In this document: piece after piece, positions 1 to 13,800 of the stretch
Layout: each line of letters begins with the position of its first letter
How positions within the stretch are numbered: the stretch's first letter is position 1
DNA from: Trebouxia sp. TZW2008
Lineage: Eukaryota > Chlorophyta > Trebouxiophyceae > Trebouxiales > Trebouxiaceae
Direction of reading: 5' to 3'
DNA: 64,000 nt
NCBI GenBank assembly: GCA_002118135.1
Contig: BDIU01000383.1
Coordinates: 335-64,334 of the forward strand
Notes under the pieces: model-generated
Seen by the model: only the letters and a program-made list of their open reading frames with translations
What the model was told of the DNA's origin: nothing
Databases searched by the model: none
Position numbers and translations under genes: made by a program

Positions 1-435
1 ATGTCAGCAAGCCATTCAGTAAGCTCAAGCCTGTTCTGCTGAGCTTTGGAAACTCCTGCACATTAACATAATCCGTTGGACAAGCTTCGTTCTGTCAAGC
101 ATGTGCCTGAGGGCCAGCCAGGCTTTGAGGCACTTTTCCGGGTCGTGTTTCAGCAAGCCGTTCAGCAAACTCAGGCCTGTTCTACATCGTATGTCAGCAA
201 GCCATGCAATAAATTCAACCCTGTTCTGCTGAGCTTTGAAAACTCCTGCACACAAGCACAATTCATCAGACAAGCTGCATCCTATCAAGCAATGCCTTAG
301 TGCTTGCCAAGCTCACCCCATTGGAGATACATGGGCTGCATGGCGCTTTTCTGGGTCGTATGTCAGGCACCCAGTCAGCAAGCTCAGGCTCGTTTTGCCA
401 AGCCTTGGGCACTCCTGCAAACTTACAACATTGAC
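1..435 (-). repeat. Decayed tandem copies of a CDK10-like C-terminal exon 5' part
   Basis: Read on the minus strand, at least three units carry an acceptor-like cag followed by E(C/F)(P/S)(R/K)L, a Leu-rich helix and a TYDPEKR-like motif, the end of a CDK kinase domain. The unit at about 414-330 reads [20 protein letters not shown]. The unit near 250-180 stops soon after LLTYDVEQA. Another begins near 55 and runs off the left edge. A shorter fragment with HDPEKC lies between. Spacing is roughly 170-185 bp. The functional exon is probably the copy at or beyond the left edge, so these would be upstream decoys. Confidence 0.7.
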
Positions 436-3400
436 ATGCCTACAACACCCGTGGCATTGCTCTATCACACATCTTTTGCACACAGTTGACAATCAATGAC
501 ATGTTTGTGATGTGACAATGCACAGATTGCACAGCTTGGTGAACAAGAATCCATTGGATCTCAGGAGGACTGCATACCTTTTCTAGGTAGTTGTATGGCT
601 GGTGTAGAAGCTTGAACTGGGCAACTCCTGGCAGCTTTGCAAACCCCTGCATGCAGAGACAAAGCATTGACTGATCAGTAACAACTCGTGAACAGATCAG
701 GCTTTGCTGTTGAAAGTTTACCATGACATATGACAGACACAGTCTCTGGCATTGCCGTCTTCAAAAGATGACAATCAGCGCAATTGCAGAGGACACACGA
801 CTCCTATAGCAATAGTCAATTCTTGCTAATTGCTGAAGGCTGCCAGTGCTCATTTGTCAACACCAACAGAGCTTCATTTTGTGGGCTTGCCATAGTCATT
901 TTGTTGTTTGAGCTGCATGACTTCTTTGATTAACAACTGCTTTGATTCCCAAGGAAGTTGTCCTTATATCGAAGTTGTCATTACTCAGAGGTGCTACGGC
1001 AGGCAGAATGCAGTGATTGGTCGCCAGTTGCATTGTCGCTACATCAAGAATTTTGCTACACTGAGTGCCCATACAAAGACAAGTTACTGTACTGGCTCAA
1101 GCTGCAAGCTTCATAGCACAGGCTTGTGTACAGAGGAGTATGTTCTGCTCAAAGATATTGCTAGCAGTGCAAGGCTTCCAAATCAGACCAGGTTGCCGTG
1201 ATTTCCAGCCAAAGCAACATGCTGCACGGTGCTCTTGAGGAAAGGTGCAGGGCCGTTCACATGCTACAGGGTACAATACTATACAGACACGGGGTACACA
1301 GTATATACACAAAGACATCTGCATGATACTCACCGGCCAGATTCTTTCATTGGGGTTCCCAAGCAGCTTGGTCATCAATCCCATGATCCCTAGCTCAGAT
1401 TTGGAGGGAAACAAAGGCTCATGCTGTAACAGTTCTGCCATGATACAGCCCACAGACCACATGTCTATGGCCTCTGTGTATGTCTCCAGACCCAGCAATA
1501 TTTCAGGTGCCCTGCGAACGACAATCGTCATAGGCCTTCTGATGTTTTCACGCTTTCATGTAGGCACATCGTGTCTGTAAGCGGGCCTAAAGCGACCATA
1601 AAGCTGCCATGATACAGCCCACAGACCACATGTCTATGGCCTCTGTGTATGTCTTGAGACCCAGCAAAATTTCAGGTGCCTTGCAAATGAGCATCATTTT
1701 TACAGGCTTGTGATAAGTTTTCAAGTTCATGCACGTCATGTCCGCACTCAGGTCTGATGCAATCATCATGCTGCTATGATGCAGCCCACATGTATGTGTC
1801 CCAGCAGTATTTCAGGCGCCCTGCAAATGACAGTCATTTTGGCTATTCCTTTAAATCATTCAAACAGTGGCTCAACAGGACATCACACTGCTGTATGGGA
1901 TCAATATTACCTGTCATCAATGCAACAAAGGCTTGAGATACTAGACAGTCGTAGGCGTGTCAGTGCGTTGACTGGAAATGCATCACATACCTGTACCATA
2001 GTGTGACTACTTTTGGAGTGTAGGCTTCCTCATACGCTTTGAAGTAGCGTGCCAGGCCATAGTCGCACAGCTTCAAGACGCCATCATTTGTCAACAGCAG
2101 ATTGGACAGCTTCATGTCTCTGTGAACAATCCAATGGCTGTGCAAGTATTGCATGACCTCCAGCAACTGCAAGGCGGCTACAGTTGCGTCATTGTCTCAA
2201 GTGCTTGTATCATGGTTATTGGTCAACAGCAGGTTGGACAGCTTCAAGTCTCTGTGAACAGTCCAGTGGCTGTGCAAGTATGCATGACCTCCAGCAACTG
2301 CAACGAAACCCACAGTAATTCAGTGTCTCACTTGCTTGACTTATGCTCTTCAGCGCAAATGTGCAGCTTTGATTTACCAATTGCCTGCCACAAGTGGCGG
2401 CTCTGGATTGCTACTTTGTTGTACTTGTAGGTACAAGCCGCCTCTGCATCTGAGGCAACTAGTTGCAGATGTATTTGACACGACTGCATCTGTCAATTTG
2501 CACGTTGTCAGGCAGATGGCAGCAAGCAACGTGTGACACCTGTATCTGTGTAGCATGCCCAAGGACTCAGCCATCCAACGCAGCAAACATTCATGTCAGG
2601 CCATGTCAGCTCGGGCCAGCTGCTTTGTCATGATGAACAGGCCTGACCACACTTGATCACATCCAGCATGCAATTGCAACTGCTTTAGAGACAGCATGGT
2701 GGCAAAGTGGCTTTTCAGCTGCGCTGCCTACAGCATTGACACAGACTGGCGAGACGCACCTGCTTGAGCAGACACTTGACCTCAGACTCATGGAAGCGCC
2801 TTGGCATGGTGTCCAACAGCCGCCCAAGGTCATGCGCACAGTACTCAAACACCAGGAACACACTGCAAGACACCATCAACATGCCAAGACTTGCAGACCA
2901 TGCTCAGACACCAGACACTGTGTTGCATGTTTGTGCCCAGTGACGTAAATCGCGAGCGAATGTACGCCTCAACTGGTGAGTTGAGTGGATCTGAGGGTGT
3001 CTGCAGCTGAGATTGTGGCGAAGCTGTCACAAGACACTGTGTTGCACAAAGGGACATGTCAAGACACTGCACAAAAAGGCATCTGAAATCATCAAAATGA
3101 TATTGTGTGGCATACTGCAAACGAGACACAACAACACAAACGAGACAGCTGATGCTGAATCACTTGGCAAATGGCCAATGCTGGACTCATTACCTGCACG
3201 TCAAGGCTTATTGCAACAGAGTTGCCCAGGTCACAGCATGAGAAGCAGGCGCATGAACTGCTGCTAAATCTTTCACTGCTCCTGGATGAGTCAGCACAGT
3301 GACATCTGCATCAGTGCAAACCATGCAGAAATTTAAGTACCTGTCAAGCTTGCTGCCTGTCACAACCTTCTTCAGTTGGACCAAGTTGGGGTGCTTGCAT

Positions 3401-4035
3401 TGCTGCAGGACTCTCAGCTCACGCACAGAGGTTACAGGCATGCCTGTTGCAGTGCACACACACTCTGCTGCTCAGAGCATCAAGGCATTATGGCTGCAGT
3501 CTAGCACAAAACTTGAAATGTCATGCAACGAGCTGTAGAAGCAAAATGATGTGCAGATACAGCAGCCAATTTCTGCTTGAATCTGGCTTGAGTATGACTA
3601 CAATTTGGCTGCATCACTGCCAATCAAATGACCAGGTACTCACATGCCAAAAAGTGATCAAATGCAAGCAACAAGCTTTGCAGGATCTGCCGATTGAAGC
3701 CCAGCTGACTAAGACTTGTTGTCATATTGTGGCTGTACACATTTTTGTATCCAGTAAGTAGCAGTTGATGCAAAAAGCCATGCACATACTCACCGTCCCT
3801 TTCTCTGTCCATTCTGAGCTTCTTTAGGGCAACAATTTCTCCAGTCTTTCTGTCTCGTGCTTTGTCTGCGTTAAGCCGGTACAGATATTGCGTGTTTGAT
3901 GCCAGAGGCTGTGACTTCTGAAAAGTGCTTTGACTTACAGACAACGCCGTAGGTTCCTTCGCCAACCCGTTTGATCTTCTCGTAGTCAGTGACTGGATGC
4001 AACACAGGTAACGCCTGCTCTTGCTGGTGAGCCAT
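1..4035 (-). CDS. CDK10: CDK10/CDK11-family cyclin-dependent kinase, 3' end off window
   Basis: This is a Ser/Thr protein kinase of the CDK10/CDK11 group, which pairs with a cyclin and acts in transcription, splicing and cell-cycle control. Exons, 5' to 3': 4035-3939, 3865-3794, 3443-3341, 2862-2760, 2166-1991, 1511-1334, 646-578, then C-terminal exon(s) at or beyond the left edge. All phases join. Visible motifs are the Gly loop GEGTYG (26-31), ATP lysine K47 in IVALKK, the PSTAIRE-equivalent PVTSVRE, HRD (140-142), T-loop Thr175 in [30 protein letters not shown] and IWPGFAKLP. The DFG motif reads DYG (160-162). An in-frame ATG lies 27 nt upstream at 4062. It is divergent from the PP2C gene. 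CDK10 is preferred over CDK11 because no long N-terminal extension is visible, but the subgroup call is uncertain. Confidence 0.88.
1587..1850 (-). repeat. Two decayed copies of the 5' part of CDK exon 6
   Basis: The unit at about 1690-1590 repeats the start of the exon at 1511 ([20 protein letters not shown]), then loses the frame after GCIMAAL. A second, shorter unit at about 1830-1775 keeps only the first codons and the edge. Both lie upstream of the true exon on the coding strand. Confidence 0.8.
2205..2310 (-). repeat. Partial copy of CDK exon 5 start
   Basis: About 90 nt repeat the sequence of 2166-2094, the exon carrying the HRD motif ([11 protein letters not shown] to SNLLL). The copy sits upstream on the minus strand and lacks the donor half of the exon. 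Confidence 0.75.
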
Positions 4036-4842
4036 GGCTCTTTCAGTTGCATAGGCAATCAATCAATGAGCGAATGCTGGCATCAATGGCGAGTGTGCTT
4101 CTACGCACAGCGTTGATCGCATTGTTTCAGCGACCCGGTTATGCCTAGTTGCAAACGCTGCACAGATCGCAGACCCATCGACGTGCCCAGGCGAGGGCCC
4201 TTAGCTCAGTACGTTCAAGTTGCATATTTTTCTCGCCGTTGCAAATGACTTGATAGAGGCACTCCGATGCGACGATCAACGAGACAACTGCGATCCTCTC
4301 AACGCGTTCAAAGTTGTGTGAGTTACGCCGTTCGGCTCACACGCACGGACACACTGTGCCCTGCGAATGTGCTGAGTGCAAGCGCTTAAGCGCTGAAGTG
4401 GGCAGCCAGACAGCGCTACGACAAGGCATTTCAATATCACACATTGTCGACGGCATTACAAACCAAGAAGAGCGTTGAAATCTCAGTTGCCTGCGCTGGC
4501 TATCCCGAGGATCCCAGGGGGCCTTGGGAGGTTGCTGCACCACACACCACCCAGGGTGAGCAGTCACTCAAGTCGAACAGATCAAACAGATCTAAAATTA
4601 TGGAGCAAGACGCTGCGTTGTTTGCATGAGCCAATGATGTACTTATGACTGCCCATGTTCACCGATCCGGCATATCTTGATTGACTGATGGTGGTGGTAC
4701 CTTCCGGTGTTTGAGCCTGTCGGATCGTTCCTGCAGCACGGAAGACGGTCGAACTTGTGAAATCTGCAGCACAGATCAAGCTCTGTGGTTTAAATGTTGT
4801 CTGACGTTTACGCACGCCTTTCTACAGGTGCCTGCACGTCGG
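4036..4842. promoter_or_regulatory. Divergent intergenic region, CDK10-like / PP2C
   Basis: About 800 bp separate the two start codons, which point away from each other, so both promoters and 5' UTRs must lie here. An acceptor-like tctacag just before 4829 suggests the PP2C 5' UTR may be spliced. I see no recognisable core-promoter motif and no convincing ORF. Confidence 0.5.
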
Positions 4843-7800
4843 ATGCAGCCACAGCCGGCTGGCGGGCAATACTCCTCAGACAATACATCAAACGCACGAA
4901 GAAGATCATCGAATAATGATAAGGTATCTCTTGCTGATGAACACTTGATGCAGAAGTTGACTAAGCTGAGTCCTTTGCTTTTGTTTGACTTCACTGCATA
5001 GCTAATGCGCCATAGAAACCATGCTCTCAGGTATTGTGTAAAGGTTCTCCACGCACTCTTAATGGTCAATTGCACTGACATGCCAAACAATGCCTAAAAC
5101 AATGCTTTGCATGGTTAGAAATGCCTTGCATAGCTAAAGGCAGCGTCTTTTCCACACAGGTCTCTGCTCTAGCATCCCCATCAGGCACTGTTGGTGCGTC
5201 AAAGCTGCCCTCATTCCCTAGCAGCAGAGCAAGCACAATCAGCAGCAGGGCACGCAGCCAGGCCTCCTCAGCAGGCCTTTCCAGCCTACTGCGCTCTGGT
5301 CTCGACCTAGCGACACATTCCAACACCTCAAGCACCGCAGCGAACGGCACAGCCACCAGCAACCCGGGCTTTGGTAGCATGCACAGACGGTGGACCACTG
5401 ATGCTGAGAGCAGCAGCCCAGCAGCAAAACCCCGTGGCAGGGCAGCTGCTGGGTTGGGCAAGATGCGGCACACTGCAGACTTGCCTTCAAGCAAGTGAGT
5501 GTGCAGGCCACCTGCATCATGAATGCTTTGCATGCTTGTGGCAATGGGCTGTGACATGTGCTGCTGAGCTGCGTCATACGCTTGCACAGTTGCCTGTGGG
5601 TCAGCTTGGCCTGTGAGCAGTTCAGCACTTTCCCAAGCTCCTTCCCTGCTGCATCTTTCAGTCAGGCACTTGTCAGCTGCATGCAGTCTGTGGTGTCATG
5701 CATGAATAGAGCTGGTCTTGACAGGACTCTAGGTACACAAGTAGGCAATGCATCCTCTACTTTGTGCCTTTTGGTACTGTCAAAGTCAGGGCGGAATGCA
5801 TTGATCAGGCTCAGTCCATGCCAGAGTGCCCTAGTCAACAAGACAGGCTTCCGACCACATAGCAGTACAGATTGAGGAGTGACTTTGTTGTCTCTGACAG
5901 TCAGCAGTTGAGGTCCTCAGCGTGGCGCCCAAAACAAGCCATCCTGGCAAGGCAAGACTCCTGCCACACACATCTCACACCTTGGTTAGAATGTGTAATC
6001 TATCATCATTATTGGTGTTGTGCATGCTTGGTCCTTCTGCACTGTAGGCCTTCTGGGAGACCATCAGCTTGAAAGCAAGGGCAGGTCCATTTGACCAGGT
6101 CCAGCCTGGACTCAAAGGCCCCAGTCAGCAGTAAAGGCCTTTTGTCATTAGCGATGATGATTCTGCATACTTTTTCCTTGTGCAGGTTCTCTGATAGGGC
6201 AGGGCGACAAAACATCAGCTTCAAAGCAAGGGCAGGCCCTTTTGACCAGGCCTACTCTGCTTTGCAGGGCCTAAGTGAGCAGGACAGGCCTTTTGTCCTT
6301 AGCAATGATCACTGCGCAAGCTTGTTTTCTTGTGCACTGCAGGCCTTCTGGGATGGCAGGGAGACGAACCATCAGCTTGGAAGCCAGGGCAGGCCCAGTT
6401 GACCAGGCCCAGCCTGCACCAAAGGGCCCTAGTCAGGACAACAGCCCTGCCCCTGGTAGCAACAGCAATGGTTCCCTCACTGGTGAGACAACAAATCCTT
6501 TGCACCATGCCTCTCCCCCCCCACCCCTTCCCCTGTCTGCTGACCACCTGCCTTCAACCTGTGATTAGCCGCTGTGCCCTTTTCCTCTGTCACTGTCCAA
6601 GTGAAAAGCAGGTTGGCACCAGCAAGCTCTACTTGAGAACGGCAAGCCAACCAGAAGTAACGAGAAAGGTGTCTTCTATTTTATTGGGCGTAAATTTTTT
6701 AGTTCAATACTGCAGCGTAGGTTTGATAAAGCATTTTGCCTTTTCCAGGTAGTGCTGATGGGTCGGGGGAGTCTGAAGTGCCCATCATCTTGCCTGAAAC
6801 CCCAACTGCCAGCAGCGCTGCAGATATAATGCAGTCTGCTGATGATGACTTGGACCCAGATGCTGTGAGAGCCAAAAGTCATGAGGAGGTAAGCAGTATC
6901 TCTTGGACTCAACTCGTTGCAGTCCTGCACCGTCCGACTGTACAGGATTGTATGGAAGGGTCACTTGATGGCAGCTGGAGAATTGCTTGTGGAGTGGCGC
7001 CTTAAGTTCTGTTACAGCTTGAGCATGTGGGCCTTGCAGTTCTGTTACAGCTTGAGCATGTGGGCCTTGCATTGCATGCTGTAAACGAGATTTAGGTGAC
7101 AAGGACACTAAATTGGAGAGTGTAAGCACGCTGAGGCAATCAATTTGACGCTCTGCGTTTGGTACATTACAACACCATACGCCTGTCCAGCAACACATGA
7201 TAGACCACTAACTGCCTTCCATCTGTCATTCAAATCATTGCTATGAAGTCATGGGGCGCTGGATCATACATTCGACTTGTTCAATGGATGCAGGCATCTT
7301 CAAGGGGCAATCCAGACATGGTAGTGAAATGGGACACTCAGCAAGCCATGAAGCCGCCAGCCTTTGCACAAATGACCATGTCAGGTCTGAAGACTCCTTG
7401 TGGACATTGGTCAGTCTACTCAAAACAACGATTTAGTGGCTCACGTCATTCACCAGACTCACTCAATGGCTGCAGGCGTCTACTAGAGGCAATGCTGACA
7501 TGGTTGTCAAGTGGGGCACTCAGCAAGCTATAAAGCCGCCAGCCTTTGACTAGGATGATTATGGCAGATCTGAAGACTCCATAGACCTTGGTCAGTCTAC
7601 CCAAAATAATGATTGAGTGACCTGGGTCACTGACCAGATTCAATCAAAGGCTGCAGGCGTCTACAAGAGGCAACCCGGACATGGTGGTCAAGTGGGACAC
7701 TCAGCAAGTCATGAAGCCACCTGCTTTTGACCAGGGTGACCATGCAAGGTCTCAACACGCCGCCCTAGACCTTGTTCAGTCAACTGAAAACAATGGTCAG

Positions 7801-10800
7801 CTGACCTGGGTCACTGACCAGACCTAGTCAATGGCTGCAGGCGTCTACAAGGGGCAACCCAGACATGGTGCTGAAGTGGGACACTCAGCAAGCCATGAAA
7901 CCGCCTGCCTTTGACCAGGATGACCATGTCAGATCTGAAGATTCCTCCCTGGATATTGCTGTTGTGTCAAGAGGCGGCAGACTCAATTCCATGTGGAAGA
8001 AGGTACAGTTATGCTCACCTAATTTTTTTTCCATCTTTTCTGTGAACCTCCATACACAAAGTCATTTCATCTGCACTATTGAGCAGCAAGCGTGACAGCG
8101 TTGCTGCTGTGCGAAAGGACTTGTCTTCATAGACTACTGCTTTTTTTCAGAGCAGTCTTCCCCACATCGAGCCAGATAACCCTGACTGTTCCAAGCAGTG
8201 TGTTACCATGATCTCCTGTTCTGCCGTTGATACTCTGGCAAACTGACAAATCACGTTTGATGCATCGACGCCAGTATATTGTGCATTTCACAGTTCACGT
8301 TGCATCTCAGCAATCCATACTCTCCAGCAGTTGGCTATCATGTACTTCATTTGGTGATTTGCTGGTTTTGAGTGCAAATTGTGTGCAGGAAAATCAAGAC
8401 AAGTTCCTGTTACAGCTTGATAGGGAAGATGGATGGTCTGTCATGGGAGTCTTTGATGGGCATTCGAAACGCTTTTTGGATGCAGCCCGCTCATTTGTGT
8501 TAATCCAACTGCTGTTTGTATGCAGGAAAACCAGGATAAATTCCTGTTACAGCTAGACAGGGAGGATGGGTGGTCAGTCATGGGGGTGTTTGATGGGCAT
8601 GGCATGTGGGGAGGAAAAGTGGGCACCATTGTGAGAGATGGAATGAGACAGGCCATGAAGGATGTTGATGGCCGCAAGATGAATGGCTCAGACCCTGAAG
8701 CAGTAAGCACACTTTGCTCAGCAGCCAAAAGAAGCTTTGTTATTCCTGCAGTCGTTGCTGATTGTTGCCTTGTTTTTGGCCTCATCCGCACTGTGTCTGC
8801 CCTGCCGTCAGGCAAGGGCCTACGCCATTCCCCAAAATTGATGTGGCAGCCGCTTCGCACGTGGGGTCTATGTTGTCTTATACATCAAGTACTAGAATAT
8901 CTGCAAATCTATTGTCACTCCTTCCATCGATTTTAGGAGGTTAACGCCGTGACCGGCAACAGCTGATCATGATGCTAAGACACGCACTGGAAGAGCAGGC
9001 TTGGAACAATCAGCCGGCCAGTACAGCAGATCAAAGGATGCAGGTGTCTATGTCAAGACCGCCGCAAGCACTTATCAGACCGCTTTACCTCACAAATGTT
9101 GACTCTGCTGTCAGCGCACGAATGCACATAAATCACTTTCATGATATGCCCTACTGATGCATGACCCACGGCAGGCGCGACCATTTATGGTCGTATTCCA
9201 CCTGTTGACAAGCATGATTGTGTGATAATAAATGGCTGAGATGCTGAAGCAGTAAGCACAACTTGCTCAACAGCAGGGTCATGCCCTGACTCGCCTGCAA
9301 TGGCTGCCAAAGTGCCCTGCAATGGCTGCCAAAGTGCTCTTTTGTTCAAATTCGACTGTGATTGGCAGTAGTGTCGGTGTACAGCAATGAGAGACTTTGG
9401 TCTTGAGACAGTAAGCATGGCTTGGCCAATGACAGAAAGATGCTTTGCAATTGTTGCTAGAGATTCTTTGCGCACCTTTGGTCAAAACTGAGTTGTCCCT
9501 GACAAGCATATTTGTACAGCGTCAGTGGTAGTATGCTGAATCTGTGCAAAACGCATGTGCTGACTCAGTATTCGGCTGAGTGCATCAGGAGCTCAGTCAG
9601 CGGCTCCAAATCAAGCCTGCTGCCTGGGCTAAGAAGGAGGATGAGGCGTACTTGTTGTCAACTTTGCATCTGAAATCAGCAAGTTTACAAACCGAGAATG
9701 AGCACAAATGGGTTCAGCGCATCAGCATGACATGTAGTCACATGTGCAAGCACAAGTGCAAGGTAAGTCTGCCACAAACAAGACAGGCTTACTGCACACA
9801 ATCTGCATCAGACAAACCTAGCTTGCACAAGCGCAGATGCAGACATGGTTGCTGCCAAGCTTTTCTGGTCTGGCTTCTGAAACCAAGTCATTTGACAGAT
9901 GCCACATCCAGAAAGCTTAGCAGCACTCACGTGGCTTGCATCCACACCTGTGCAAAGCAAGCTGCTCAAGGCCTTGTCTGTTGTGATGGACGCTCTGTCA
10001 AGATACAGCAGCTTGCATGAGTGCAGATGCAGCCTGCATGGTTGCTGCCAAGCTTTTCTGGTGTGGCTATTGAGACTGAGTCCTTCAACAGATGCTATAT
10101 CTAAGAAGCTTGGCAGCACCCACTGGCTTGCATCCATACCTGTGCAAGCATTCCCTGCAAGCCCTTGTCTGTTGTTATGGACGTGCTATCAAGACCCAGC
10201 AGCTTGCACAAATGCAGATGCAGTCTGTATGGTTGCTGCTAGGCTTCTTTTGTCTGCCCACTGAAGCTGATTTGTTAAGCACAGATGGTGGTGAAGCGCA
10301 GCCTGGCAGCAGCCAGTGTCCTGCATCCACATCTGTGCAACGCGTGCCTTCCAAGCCCTTGCCTGGTTGTGATAGACATGCTGTCAAGCAGCTTGCATAG
10401 GCACAGATGCAGGCCTCATGCTTGCTGCTAGGCGTCTCTTGTCTGTTTACTGAAGCTGAGTTGTTCAGCACAGATAGCAGTCAAGTGAAGCATAGCAGCA
10501 CCCAGTGATTTGCTCCCACACCTGTGCAAAGCATGCTGTCCAAGACCTCGTTTACTGTGATGTGTGCGCTGTCAACACATAGCAGCTTGCACAAGCACAG
10601 ATGCAGGCCTCAAGGTTGATGCTAGGCTTCTCTTGTCTGCTCACTGAAGCTGAGTTGTTCAGCACAGATGGTGGTTAAGCGAAGTAAAGCAGCACCCAGT
10701 ACTTTGCATGCACCCTTGTACAAAGCATGCTGTTCTCTCAATGTCATGCCAGCATTAATGCACTTGCTGCTGAAGCATGTCTGGACTCAAACAAGAGCCC

Positions 10801-13800
10801 AAACAGATCTTCCTGTTGGAAGACATCATCTCTTGCAAGAAGGGACTGTGCAAATTTCTTCCTTTGTACCCCTGACAGCTCGTACTCAGGCTGCCATGTG
10901 TGTTCTTGACTTTCAGATGCAGCTCAGTTGGGCAATTGTGGGGTGAACTTTTGTGCAATCACTGATTTGATGCTACACCAGGTGGTCCAGCAAGTTATGC
11001 TTTGCTTGCACAGCAGTGCGCATAGGAGCTGCCTGCTGCTCTATCTAGCTTGGTACCCCAGACAGTGAGTTTGTTGGTAACTTAGCTGTTAGCTTAGCTG
11101 AGTTCATTGGCCACAATTGCACCGCCGGATGCCCTTGGCCACTCTCAACACACAAATCTGCATTGCTTGTTCCATTGCTATGTTTGGTCTTTGTGAAGCA
11201 GCCCTTTTCAGGTCTACCAGCGCATTCTGTTTGGCTTGTCATACTGATTCTGGCATTGTCTGCATAGATCTTGAGGCTTGACCAATCACGCATGACGCTG
11301 TGCTTGGTCAATAAGACACAAGCTGGGATGACTCGTTTTACGGCTTGTAATGAGTTTGTGATTGTTTGCATAGGTCTTGAGGAATGCACTTGACCAGGCT
11401 GAAGCAGAGCTGATCAGTTCTCCTCGCTCATGTTGCGTGACTTGTTATTGACTTATGATGTCTCTGTACAGGTCTTGAGGCATGCATTTGACCAAGCTCA
11501 AGCAAAATTGGACAGCTTTGCTGCTTCATAAGAAATGGCTTGCTGTCCTGAATGAAAGTGCAGGATTACTGATGTCGTTTTTGTCTGTACAGGTCTTGAG
11601 GCATGCGTTTGACCAGGCTGAAGCAGAACTGGACAGCTGCGCACTTGACCTCACACGCAGCGGCACCACAGCTGTGCTCAGCATTGTCACCCATGACTGG
11701 TGAGCCATTCTGACAAATACTGTTTTTCCAGTTTGTTCATAACGATACAGTGTTTAAGATGAGGCTCCATCAGTCACTGGGCACAATGCTGTGCATAGCA
11801 TGTGCTTGAAGTCACATGCAGCAGCACCGCAGCTGTGCTCATTATTGTCGCTCACAATTGGTCAGCCATTCTGCCAAATGCTGTCTCCCCTTCTACCATG
11901 CCACAACCTTTAGCACGGTGGTCCATCAAGACCTGAGCACAATGCTGTTCAGTATTGTCACAGAAGGCTGACAAGGCAGTCCAAGTCACATGCAGCGGCA
12001 CCACAGCCATACCCAATGTTGTCATTCACGCCCGCTGAGCCATTTTGCTAGATATTGCGCATCTCTTTGTGTAGCACTGTGGAACATAGGTGTGGTATTG
12101 GCACAGTAACTCAGCAGTGTCTGAAGAATCTCCTGCGCTCAGCATTGTGCTTTACAACTGCTGCTGTTGGTGGACGCTTTATGTGTGGTCAATCTTGTCT
12201 GCATTAAATGTAGATTATGCTCTATCCACCAGAGTTTTGCCAGAAAACATGTCTTACAGCCACTGTCTTGTGCTTGCAAGGCAACCTGAGCAAACTGTCT
12301 CTGAAAGCAAAGCAAGCACATGACAGCTGTGCTCGTCGTCAGCAAGCATGCTGTTTCTGCAGGATTGCCACAGCTTGGGCGGGTGACTCCAGGATGGTCC
12401 TAGGGCGCCAAGTGTCCATTGGGGAAGGCGACAGCTACCTTTAGGAAGTAGATCTCACAGAGGACCACAAGCTTGCATCAGTGCAGGCTGAATTGCTCAA
12501 AAAGCTTTCACAGCATGGCAGTGATAAAATGAGCACGCCATTGCTGCAGAATTGCTACAGCATGGGCAGCTGACTCTATGATGCTGATAGGGCGGCTCTT
12601 GGCCAATGTCAAGCGGCCAACCTATCAAACAGGCTCTGAGCTTCACAGGAGCTTGAGATTTAACAGCATTCACAGTACGCTATGAACAACGTTAACTGTC
12701 CCTGCAGGATTGCTACAGCTTGGGCAGGTGACTCTAGGATGGTTCTAGGTCGCCAAGTGTCCACTGGGGAAGGAGACAGCTACCTTAAGGCAGTAGACTT
12801 GACAGAGGACCACAAGCCAGACAATCCTATTGAGTGCAGACGCATTCATGAGGCTGGAGGGCGAGTAGACAGGCTGGTCTCAGGTAAGCTCAAAACATGT
12901 TGGGCTGCCCCAATTTGACGTGATAGACAGCTGCGGCTGCACACAACAGGGTTTGCCAGGTCTTTGTACGCACACAGCAGCCACGGGTTAAAGATTTAAG
13001 TTGGTGGAGTGTCCAACGATACAAGAGTTGCATCTGGCTTCCTACCCTAAACCTCTATGGATTCTACTAGCAGCTCTCACACATCTACATCAACATCACA
13101 CTTAGCAACCCCAGTACAACACATTTTTGCTATTGCTGCATAGATGCTTCCGTTGTGTGGCACACGTCTGATCTTGTCAGGCTGGCTTCACCCATGCATT
13201 CGCAGCAAGGACACTCACATGACACAAGTCTCGCATCTGGCTCCCCACCCTGGAACTCTATGGATAATACCAGCAGCTCCTGACACATTGATTTGAACAT
13301 CATACGTCAATCCCAGTGCAACGCATTTTGATTGTGATAGTGATTATGTGACAAACTTAAATTGAAAGGTAGTAGTTTCATTGTGGCAGGGTGAGCGTGG
13401 TGTAATTTCAGACCCATAGATCGTATTACATGTCAAGTAACAGCCAGAACGTCACAGTCGTCCTCCTTACGATGCACTCATCCCCAAGTGTTGACGGAAT
13501 TTGGGCACGTGCAACTGCAAGCCACGTGACCTCTGGAAGCCCAGACACCGCCGCATTCCTCTGTTGCAAAATTGTACAGAGCAGGAATTGAACTTGGGGC
13601 CATGCTGTACCTGGCTGCATGGACTCTCCCCTTGTGTGTCAGTCTGGTCATGTCAGGCTGGCGTCACTCATGCATGCTTTGCGGTATGGACAGTGATCTG
13701 TCTAAAGTGCAGCAAGTCTGCATCATGATCTGCTTCTGATGCAGACAGGACAAAGGTGCCGGTTGATCCTTCAGAGTATACCTGCAGGGTTCCTGGTGCC

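Noticed and set aside
5066..5587. 173-codon minus-strand ORF
   Set aside because: It is antisense to PP2C exon 2, whose sense frame is bounded by good splice sites and joins in phase.
7241..7533. ORFs on both strands in the PP2C exon 5 array
   Set aside because: They are decayed exon copies with shifts and stops, not separate genes.
13506..13528. Two CACGTG boxes
   Set aside because: They lie deep in a PP2C intron, far from any start codon; probably chance.
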